A stretch of DNA of 64,000 nt from Chryseobacterium aahli (GTDB lineage: Bacteria; Bacteroidota; Bacteroidia; Flavobacteriales; Weeksellaceae), in contig NZ_JALDNB010000001.1 in the NCBI RefSeq assembly GCF_022699665.1, forward strand, positions 434,001 to 498,000, given 5' to 3'. A model generated the notes under the pieces. That model did no database searches. It had not been told where the DNA came from and was given only the letters and a program-made list of their open reading frames with translations. Of the stretch, positions 7,840 to 15,122 are shown one piece after another. The stretch's first letter is position 1. Each line of letters starts with the position of its first letter. Position numbers and translations under genes: made by a program.

Positions 7840-8961
7840 TTAATTTTTAATAGAATCCTGATGTGGAGTAACTTCCACCGGATTTTCTGTATTGTTGTAA
7901 AATAACCATTCTATCGCTCTTGGGAATTCCTGAGACCAGTAAAATTCGCTGTGAGAACCTTCAGGATTGATGTTGGTTTTAAATTCAAAATCAAAAAGAT
8001 TTTTCTTTTCCCATCTTTTGAGGTAATTTTCGAAAACCTGTATTCTTTTTACCATTTTTGAACCTTCCTGCTCGCCACCGTAGAGATAAATTTTTGTTTT
8101 AAATGGAACTCTGAAGCTCATCATCGGGAAATTGTTATTAGGCTCTACCCAAAGAGAAGGTGAGAAGATTAATAGTTTAGAATAAACTTCAGGATACAAA
8201 AATCCGCTGTAAATGCTGATTAATGCACCAAGAGAACTTCCGCCAATTCCTGTATTGTCTCGATCTTTTTTGGTTCGATAATGTTCATCAACGAAAGGTT
8301 TTAAAGTGTCTGTAATAAAACGGATATATTTCTTGCCTTCAGAACCGTTTGCCACATTATCGTTGTCAAAAATATATTCTTTAATTCTTTCTTCGCTTCC
8401 GTGCTCGATGGCAATAATAATCACATCACCACGGCCGTATTCTGCAAGAATTGAAAGTTTTTTATCAATTTCCCAGTTTCCGTACGGACTTCCTTCGTTG
8501 AATAAATTTTGTGCATCCTGAAGATATAGCACCGGATAGCTTTTGTCTGAAACATAATAATCATAAGGAAGAAGTGCCCATACTTTACGGTGTCTGTCAA
8601 GCTGTGGAATATAAAATTCTTCCGAAATAATTTCAACAATAGGAAAAAATTCTTGCTTAAATGGTCCCCAGTTATATCTCCATTTTTCAACTCTGTGAGA
8701 AACTTCACCATCAGATTTTAAAACTTTCTTATTTGGGGTAATACTTCCATACTGATCAAGTTCTACATTTTCCCAGCCGCCTTTTGTAAATTTAAACTCT
8801 ACAATGTCTGGAAGAAACTCATCAAATATCTCGATGTAGTAATTGTTGGGATCTATTTGTGTCAGTTGATATCGGAGATCTTTAGGATTCCAAGTATTAA
8901 AATTTCCGGTTATAAATATCGGCCTTTCATCGGCTTCACTTGTGTAAAGTGTAAACTTCAT
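7840..8961 (-). CDS. Esterase with N-terminal CBM48/CBM20-like domain
   Basis: 373 residues. Residues 1-90 look like a starch-binding/early-set domain: FITGNFNTWNPKD (residues 16-28) parallels the CBM48 motif GNFNNWN of the adjacent branching enzyme GlgB. Residues 110-360 form a PF00756-type esterase with GIGGSSLGALIS (Ser243) and GSHSEFYW (His337). No signal peptide is apparent. It is divergent from glgB across 215 bases. Related proteins have been called enterochelin-esterase-like; the N-terminal domain and glycogen neighbours make an acyl-glucan or glucan-bound substrate thinkable (inference). Co-transcribed with the M17 peptidase. Confidence 0.8.
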   Translation of the reverse strand: MKFTLYTSEADERPIFITGNFNTWNPKDLRYQLTQIDPNNYYIEIFDEFLPDIVEFKFTKGGWENVELDQYGSITPNKKVLKSDGEVSHRVEKWRYNWGPFKQEFFPIVEIISEEFYIPQLDRHRKVWALLPYDYYVSDKSYPVLYLQDAQNLFNEGSPYGNWEIDKKLSILAEYGRGDVIIIAIEHGSEERIKEYIFDNDNVANGSEGKKYIRFITDTLKPFVDEHYRTKKDRDNTGIGGSSLGALISIYSGFLYPEVYSKLLIFSPSLWVEPNNNFPMMSFRVPFKTKIYLYGGEQEGSKMVKRIQVFENYLKRWEKKNLFDFEFKTNINPEGSHSEFYWSQEFPRAIEWLFYNNTENPVEVTPHQDSIKN

Positions 8962-9073
8962 ATTTGTGTTTAAAAAGTAGGTAAATATATTAAACTCATA
9001 AAAATAGAAAAAATCTTTTTATTTAAGTTAATTAAAATTAATAAAAAACAGTCTTTAGCAAAGGAAATATTTA

Positions 9074-9081
9074 TATATTTG
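9074..9081 (+). promoter_or_regulatory. -7 box TATATTTG of the glycogen operon
   Basis: TAnnTTTG match in the divergent gap; a TTTAG at 9054-9058 is the nearest -33-like element. The predicted leader is about 90 bases, long enough for regulation, but no recognisable riboswitch is seen. Confidence 0.5.
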
Positions 9082-9176
9082 ATAGTCATCGATACTTATC
9101 AATAAACTGTTAACATAAAATCTTTTTCGGTTTTTTTATAATCACTGCCCATGACTTATCTGACTGTAAAAACACT

Positions 9177-11126
9177 ATGATGAACTCGGTAAAAACCTAT
9201 ACACTTTTCACAGACCATGACGTTTACCTTTTTAAAGAGGGTAAGCATTATCGATTGTACGAAAAATTCGGTGCGCATTCTGTAGAAAAAGATGGCGTAA
9301 AGGGAGTTTACTTTTCGGTTTGGGCTCCCAATGCAAAAAAAGTTTCCGTTATCGGGAATTTTAATAATTGGAATCACAAAGATCATATTCTTTTTCCACG
9401 CTGGGATGGTTCTGGGATTTGGGAAGGCTTTATTGCCGGACTTACCTGGGGAACTTTGTATAAATATGCCATAGAAAATTTAGGTAAAATTTTAGAAAAA
9501 AGTGATCCTTACGCACTGAGCTGGGAACAAAATCTTCAGGCGGCATCATTGGTTTCTACAAATTGGTATGAATGGAGTGACGAAGAATGGCTGGAAAAAC
9601 GCTGGAAAAATAACAGTTTAGAATCTCCTATTTCTGTTTACGAAATGCATCTTGCATCATGGTGCAGAAATGAAGATTTTCCGGAAAAATTTTTGAACTA
9701 CAAAGATATTGCAGCAAAGTTGGTTCCTTACATCAGAGATATGGGTTTTACTCATGTAGAATTTATGCCTGTGATGGAATATCCTTATGATCCGAGTTGG
9801 GGTTATCAGATTACCGGTTTTTTTGCGGCAACTTCACGCTTCGGTTCACCGCAGGATTTAATGTTCTTAATCAATGAGCTTCATAAAAATGATATTGGAG
9901 TGATTCTCGATTGGGTTCCTTCGCATTTTCCGGGGGATGCCAATGGATTGCACCGTTTTGACGGAAGTTATTTGTACGAGCATGAAGACCCGAGAAAAGG
10001 TTTTCATCCCGATTGGAAATCTTACATTTTCAATTACGGAAGAAGTGAAGTGAAATCATTTTTGATTTCAAATGCTATGTTTTGGCTCGACCGTTATCAT
10101 GCAGACGGTTTGCGTGTAGACGCAGTGACTTCTATGCTTCATTTGGATTACTCGAGGAATGAAGGAGAATGGGAACCGAATATTTACGGAGATAATGTTA
10201 ATCTGGAAGCCAAAGCTTTTTTACAGGAATTTAATACGGCAGTTTATAAAGAATTTGGCGACAGCATTTTCACGATCGCAGAAGAAAGTTCGGATTTTCC
10301 TTTGCTTACCAAACCTGTTCATGACGGTGGAGTTGGTTTTGGAATGAAGTGGATGATGGGCTGGATGCACGATACCTTAGATTATTTTAAAGAAGAACAC
10401 GAAAATAGAAGACATCATCATCATAAGCTGACGTTTGCATCCATGTATATGTTTAATGAAAACTACATGATGCCTTTGTCCCATGATGAAGTAGTACACG
10501 GGAAAGCGAGCCTTATTTATAAAATGAAAGGTGACGAATGGCAGAAATTTGCTAATTTAAGGGCGCTTTATGTTTATATGTTCACGCATCCGGGGGCAAA
10601 ACTGCTTTTCATGGGAGATGAATTCGGACAAACCAATGAATGGAATTTTAAACAAAGCTTAGACTGGCATTTGCTTGATTTTCCAATTCATAAAGGCTTG
10701 CAGAATTTAGTGAAAGATTTAAATCATTTATATAAAAGTGAAACAGCTTTCTACGAAAACCAATTTAACCCAAACGGTTTTGAATGGGTAGAGGCTGATG
10801 ATACCGATAATTCCGTTTTGATTTATTTAAGAAAAGGAAAAAAGAAACATGATGTTCTGATGGTTATTCTAAATCTGACCCCAAATACATTTGATTATAA
10901 AGTTGGAGTAAATGAAGGAACACATTGGGAGGTAATTTTCAATTCCGATGACAAAAAATATAATGGAAGTGGGGTAGAAACAACCATTTTCAGAGAAGAA
11001 AATGAAGAATGGATGAATCGTCCGAAATCTATTTTCCTGAAACTGCCACCGCTTGCAGGAATCGTTTTGAAAATGAAAAAAGACAGAAAGTATAAATTGA
11101 GTAGAATAAAACAACATAAAAAATAA
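9177..11126 (+). CDS. glgB: 1,4-alpha-glucan branching enzyme
   Basis: Makes the alpha-1,6 branches of glycogen by cutting and transferring alpha-1,4 chains. 649 residues: CBM48 at about 30-110 (VIGNFNNWN), GH13 barrel at about 155-500 and a C-terminal beta domain. Catalytic residues by motif: nucleophile Asp315 in GLRVDAVTSM, acid/base Glu at about 369 in TIAEESSD, and Asp437 in LSHDEVVHG. Two ATGs are adjacent at 9177 and 9180; either may start. First gene of glgB-glgA-glgC, with the next ATG 2 bases after its stop. Cytoplasmic. Confidence 0.96.
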   Translation: MMNSVKTYTLFTDHDVYLFKEGKHYRLYEKFGAHSVEKDGVKGVYFSVWAPNAKKVSVIGNFNNWNHKDHILFPRWDGSGIWEGFIAGLTWGTLYKYAIENLGKILEKSDPYALSWEQNLQAASLVSTNWYEWSDEEWLEKRWKNNSLESPISVYEMHLASWCRNEDFPEKFLNYKDIAAKLVPYIRDMGFTHVEFMPVMEYPYDPSWGYQITGFFAATSRFGSPQDLMFLINELHKNDIGVILDWVPSHFPGDANGLHRFDGSYLYEHEDPRKGFHPDWKSYIFNYGRSEVKSFLISNAMFWLDRYHADGLRVDAVTSMLHLDYSRNEGEWEPNIYGDNVNLEAKAFLQEFNTAVYKEFGDSIFTIAEESSDFPLLTKPVHDGGVGFGMKWMMGWMHDTLDYFKEEHENRRHHHHKLTFASMYMFNENYMMPLSHDEVVHGKASLIYKMKGDEWQKFANLRALYVYMFTHPGAKLLFMGDEFGQTNEWNFKQSLDWHLLDFPIHKGLQNLVKDLNHLYKSETAFYENQFNPNGFEWVEADDTDNSVLIYLRKGKKKHDVLMVILNLTPNTFDYKVGVNEGTHWEVIFNSDDKKYNGSGVETTIFREENEEWMNRPKSIFLKLPPLAGIVLKMKKDRKYKLSRIKQHKK

Positions 11127-11128
11127 TA

Positions 11129-12535
11129 ATGACAATTTATCACCTTAGCACAGAATGCTATCCCGTTGCCAAAGTAGGAGGTTTGGCAGATGTTGTGGGA
11201 GCTTTGCCGAAGTATCAGAACAAAATAAAAGATGTTGATGCCAAAGTGGTAATGCCTTGGTACAATAAATCTTTTGTCTATGATCACGAGTTTGAAGTGG
11301 TTTTTGACGGTTTCATTCACCAAGGGCAGAATATGCTTCAGATTCAGGTCATGAAAGAGAAAACAAACACTTTGGGGTTTGAATTGTTTATGGTGAAAAT
11401 TCCCGGTCTTTTAGATCGTGAAAATCCTTATGGGTATCAGGATGAGAGTTTTCAGTTTTTGGCTTTTCAGCAAGGTATTTTGCATTGGCTGACTGCTATG
11501 CAGATTCGTCCTGATGTTTTGCATTGTCATGATTATCATACAGGATTAGTTCCTTTTATGGTAGAGCATTGTCCGGAATTTGAATTTTTAAAAGGAGTAA
11601 AAACGATAGGCACTATTCACAATGGTGAATATCAGGGAATGATGCGTTGGGATATGATTCATTTTATGCCCGCTTTTGATCATTATAAATGGGGACTTCT
11701 TGACTGGAACGGATTTATTAATCCTTTAGCAAGTATGATTAAATGCTGTACGGCTTTCACAACGGTTTCTGAAGGATATTTAGAAGAGCTTTTTGTCAGC
11801 TTTAAAGGTTTGGAAAGTTTAGTACGAGATGAATTTGGAAAAGCTTACGGAATCATCAACGGAATTGATACCGATGTCTGGGATCCACAAACTGATCCAA
11901 TGCTTGATTTTAATTATAATTCTAAAAATGTTCTTAAAATTAAAAAGAAAAATAAGCAGAAGCTCTGCAAAGAATATGGTTTAAACCCAGATTTGCCACT
12001 TTTTGCATTCATTGGAAGATTTGCCACAGAGAAAGGTGCTGACTTGCTTCCTGAAGTTGTTTGGAGAAGTATTAAACAAACTTATGGCGCTTTAAATATT
12101 ATTATTTTAGGTTCAGGAAATGCTTATATTGAAGATAAACTAAAGGAATTAAATTACGTTTACGCAAATTTCGCAACAGATATTGGATATAAAGAACATT
12201 TATCTCACAAAATCTACGCTTCGGCAGATTTTTTGTTGATGCCTTCAAGGGTAGAGCCTTGTGGTCTTAATCAGATGTACGCAATGCGTTACGGAACTGT
12301 TCCGGTTGTTAGCTATACAGGCGGATTGAGAGATACCGTTAAAGATATTTCTACCGGCGGTTCAGGGTTAAATTTTACCTATCCTGGAGTTGATGATATT
12401 ATTCATGCGATGGTTCGGGGGTTGGCTATTTACAATCAAAAAAAGGCGATGGATGATTTGGTGCTTTCAAATATGAATTTTGATTTTGCATGGGAGAAAT
12501 CTGCGGAAAAATATTTAGCTTTATACAAGAACTAA
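11129..12535 (+). CDS. glgA: Glycogen synthase (ADP-glucose type)
   Basis: GT5 glycosyltransferase extending alpha-1,4-glucan from ADP-glucose. 468 residues. The N-terminal family motif KVGGLADVVGALPK (residues 15-28) binds ADP-glucose. The C-terminal Rossmann domain has FIGRFATEKGADL and the EPCGLNQMYAMRYGTVPVV region with the conserved Glu. The start is two bases after the glgB stop, so translation is coupled. The product of the following gene (GlgC) supplies its substrate. Confidence 0.96.
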   Translation: MTIYHLSTECYPVAKVGGLADVVGALPKYQNKIKDVDAKVVMPWYNKSFVYDHEFEVVFDGFIHQGQNMLQIQVMKEKTNTLGFELFMVKIPGLLDRENPYGYQDESFQFLAFQQGILHWLTAMQIRPDVLHCHDYHTGLVPFMVEHCPEFEFLKGVKTIGTIHNGEYQGMMRWDMIHFMPAFDHYKWGLLDWNGFINPLASMIKCCTAFTTVSEGYLEELFVSFKGLESLVRDEFGKAYGIINGIDTDVWDPQTDPMLDFNYNSKNVLKIKKKNKQKLCKEYGLNPDLPLFAFIGRFATEKGADLLPEVVWRSIKQTYGALNIIILGSGNAYIEDKLKELNYVYANFATDIGYKEHLSHKIYASADFLLMPSRVEPCGLNQMYAMRYGTVPVVSYTGGLRDTVKDISTGGSGLNFTYPGVDDIIHAMVRGLAIYNQKKAMDDLVLSNMNFDFAWEKSAEKYLALYKN

Positions 12536-12616
12536 AATTTTACCTTTTAAAATTAAAATAAATTCAAACTATTCAAAAAAAGTATACTAATAATAAGATA
12601 AACCACAAATAAATTT

Positions 12617-13885
12617 ATGAATCCAAATGTTATTTCAATCGTTTTGGGAGGAGGTAGAGGTACAAGGCTTTTTCCATTAACTTATTCAAGATCAAAACCC
12701 GCTGTTCCGATTGCCGGAAAGTACAGATTGGTTGATATTCCTATTTCTAATTGTTTGAATTCAGGTTTAAATAAAATCTTGGTTCTTACTCAGTTTAATT
12801 CAGCGTCATTAAATGCACATATCAAAAATTCTTACCATTTTGATATTTTCAGTAAAGGATTTGTAGATATTTTAGCAGCAGAGCAGAATGTTGAAAACGA
12901 AAGCTGGTTTCAGGGAACTGCCGATGCCGTACGTCAATCGATGAAGCATTTAGAAAAATATGATTATGAATATATTTTGATTCTTTCGGGAGATCAGCTG
13001 TATCAGATGGATTTTAATGCAATGCTTGATTTCCATATAGAAAATGGTGGTGATGTAACGATTGCTACAATTCCGGTGAATGCAAAAGATGCTACAGGTT
13101 TTGGAATTCTAAAATCTGATGAAGAAGGAAATATCACTTCTTTTATCGAAAAGCCAAGCTATGACCTTCTCAACGGTTTGCAGTCTGAAGTTTCAGATAA
13201 AAATAAAATGGAAGGTAAAGAATATTTAGCTTCAATGGGAATTTACATTTTTACAAAATCTATTTTAAAGAAAATGTTTGAGGATGGAGCGGGTGATGAC
13301 TTTGGTAAAGATATTATTCCAAGCTCAATCGGGAAGTACAGTACTTTAAGCTATCAATATGAAGGATATTGGACGGATATTGGAACCATCGAGTCATTTT
13401 ATGAAGCGAATTTAGATCTTTGTCAGGATTTCCCGCAGTTTAATCTGTTTTCTTCTTCACCGATTTATACAAGAGCGAGAATGCTTCCACCATCAAAAAT
13501 CAACGGTTCTTATGTAAGTAAGGCTATTTTTGGAGATGGATGTATCGTTATGGCAGATAAAATTGAAAATTCAATCATAGGCCATAGAACAAGGATAGAT
13601 AAAGGAAGTACAATCGTGAATTCTTATGTAATGGGTGCCGACTTTTATCAAAACACAAAAGAAATTGTTATAAATGACAGCAAAGGGCAACCCAATATGG
13701 GAATCGGAAAATACTGTTATATCGAAAAAGCAATTTTAGATAAAAACTGTTACATCGGCGATAATGTGAGAATCATTGGTGGTAAGCACATGGAAGACGG
13801 AGATTACGGAACACACTCTGTTCAGGACGGAATTGTCGTTGTGAAGAAAGGAGCTGTTTTGCCTCCTGGAACCCATATCGGATAA
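12617..13885 (+). CDS. glgC: Glucose-1-phosphate adenylyltransferase
   Basis: Forms ADP-glucose from ATP and glucose-1-phosphate, the committed step of glycogen synthesis. 422 residues. The nucleotide-binding signature VLGGGRGTRLFPLT is at residues 9-22, followed by SKPAVPIAGKYRLVDIPISN; ADP-Glc-PPase motifs continue with WFQGTADAVRQ, and the C-terminal third is a left-handed beta-helix region (repeated I/V-G-D segments). It follows glgA after 81 bases in which I see no convincing terminator, so probably the same operon, ended by the hairpin at 13910. Confidence 0.96.
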   Translation: MNPNVISIVLGGGRGTRLFPLTYSRSKPAVPIAGKYRLVDIPISNCLNSGLNKILVLTQFNSASLNAHIKNSYHFDIFSKGFVDILAAEQNVENESWFQGTADAVRQSMKHLEKYDYEYILILSGDQLYQMDFNAMLDFHIENGGDVTIATIPVNAKDATGFGILKSDEEGNITSFIEKPSYDLLNGLQSEVSDKNKMEGKEYLASMGIYIFTKSILKKMFEDGAGDDFGKDIIPSSIGKYSTLSYQYEGYWTDIGTIESFYEANLDLCQDFPQFNLFSSSPIYTRARMLPPSKINGSYVSKAIFGDGCIVMADKIENSIIGHRTRIDKGSTIVNSYVMGADFYQNTKEIVINDSKGQPNMGIGKYCYIEKAILDKNCYIGDNVRIIGGKHMEDGDYGTHSVQDGIVVVKKGAVLPPGTHIG

Positions 13886-13909
13886 TAATTTAAACAACAT
13901 AGAAACTAG

Positions 13910-13938
13910 AGTGATCAATATATTGGTCACTTTTTTTA
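13910..13938 (+). terminator. Terminator of the glg operon
   Basis: Stem AGTGATCAA / TTGGTCACT, loop TATA, then a run of seven or more T. The 3' arm also supplies the TTGG that may act as the -33 box of the next gene's promoter. Confidence 0.8.
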
Positions 13939-13953
13939 TTTGTATTACTTTTG
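13923..13953 (+). promoter_or_regulatory. Promoter TTGG-N19-TACTTTTG, likely leaderless
   Basis: The -7 box TACTTTTG at 13946-13953 ends 4 bases before the ATG at 13958. The -33 element TTGG at 13923-13926 lies inside the glgC terminator stem with an ideal 19-base spacer. Transcription would begin at or next to the start codon. Confidence 0.6.
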
Positions 13954-13957
13954 TGCG

Positions 13958-14998
13958 ATGCGTTTTTTCAAAATCATAGCCGTAATTATTTCTTTGCTTG
14001 TGGGAGCTTATGCTGCTTCTATGTACTTTTTCGTTGACGAAAGCAAAAGTTTCAAAGTAGAAAAAGAGATTGATTTTCCTTTAGATAAAGTGTTTAATCA
14101 GTTTAATAATTTACAGCATTTCACAAGATGGAATAATTTCTTTACGAGTTCAAAAACCATTACCATCGATTATTACACACCCTACGAAGGACAGGGAAGT
14201 GCAATCAGCTATAATGATCCTAAAAGCGAAGACGGCGGCGAAATGTTTATCCGCTACGAAAATCACAACAAAACTTTAAGGTATCAGCTTTTTGAAGATG
14301 AGGATGAAAACCCGACTTTAATTGATGTTAAATTTAAAGCCATTTCAGCAGAAAAGACGAAGATTACCTGGTTTGTACATACTCCGAAATTATCTGTTTT
14401 AACGAGAGCTCAAAATTTCTGGACCGAAGATAAATTCACCGACAATATTGATAAAAGTATGGTGAATCTAAAAAATGTTTTGGGAAATAAAGTTTCAAAA
14501 GACAATCAACTGGCTTCGATAAAATATGACAGCCTGATTGTTGAGAAAGAAGACGCAAAGATGATCTTGGGAGTAAGCGTAAGTACATCCAATAAAAAAG
14601 ATGCATTGTACAAAAATATTGTGATGAATTACAATAAAGTTTACAATTATGTAACGATGGATTTAGGCAAAAAAGATGATGAATTTGGTTACCCAATCCT
14701 GATTACTGATGCAGATAATTTCAAAGACAACGAAGTTTCTTATTATTTCGGAATTCCTTTATCGAAGAAATTTGGAGTTAATGACAATAATTTCAGCTTC
14801 AGATCCGTAAGTCCGACTCAGAATTATGTGATTTATTATAAGGGAGCTTACACAGGAAGAGTAAAAGCAATTCAACAATTAATACAAAAAGCGAAAACTG
14901 ACGAAATGCGATATGGTGACATTTATCAGACATTCATAGAGCCGCCTTTAGAGAATCAGGATGTCAATATGAAGCTTTCGTTATCTGTTTATAAATAA
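13958..14998 (+). CDS. Membrane-anchored SRPBCC (START/polyketide-cyclase-like) protein
   Basis: 346 residues from the chosen start. One N-terminal hydrophobic segment (residues 3-24, FKIIAVIISLLVGAYAASMY) is an anchor or signal. It is followed by an SRPBCC-type domain: EIDFPLDKVFNQFNNLQHFTRWN is close to the start of polyketide-cyclase/START-like domains (shown here split as EIDFPLDKVF then NQFNNLQHFTRWN). The second half (from about residue 190) could be a GyrI-like ligand domain. A start six codons upstream is possible, but the promoter box at 13946 lies inside that stretch. No pathway can be assigned. Confidence 0.7.
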   Translation: MRFFKIIAVIISLLVGAYAASMYFFVDESKSFKVEKEIDFPLDKVFNQFNNLQHFTRWNNFFTSSKTITIDYYTPYEGQGSAISYNDPKSEDGGEMFIRYENHNKTLRYQLFEDEDENPTLIDVKFKAISAEKTKITWFVHTPKLSVLTRAQNFWTEDKFTDNIDKSMVNLKNVLGNKVSKDNQLASIKYDSLIVEKEDAKMILGVSVSTSNKKDALYKNIVMNYNKVYNYVTMDLGKKDDEFGYPILITDADNFKDNEVSYYFGIPLSKKFGVNDNNFSFRSVSPTQNYVIYYKGAYTGRVKAIQQLIQKAKTDEMRYGDIYQTFIEPPLENQDVNMKLSLSVYK

Positions 14999-15067
14999 AT
15001 ATGATACAAATCATTCCTTTATGTTTTTTTTAATAGTTTGAGGCTGTCCCAAGTCGGTTTTTTTTAT

Positions 15068-15075
15068 TAAATTTG
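15068..15075 (+). promoter_or_regulatory. -7 box TAAATTTG before sucA
   Basis: TAnnTTTG match with about 43 bases to the ATG at 15123. No TTTG at the expected -33 distance. Confidence 0.4.
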
Positions 15076-15122
15076 AAGATTAATACGACTAACAAAATTT
15101 AATAAATAGACCAACTGTAATA

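Noticed and set aside
10895..11323. 142-residue minus-strand frame over the glgB/glgA junction
   Set aside because: Antisense to two clear enzymes, Phe-rich mirror of AT-rich codons, no promoter.
15001..15122. Riboswitch-like leader before sucA
   Set aside because: Short, AT-rich, with no conserved core or stable stem that I could recognise.
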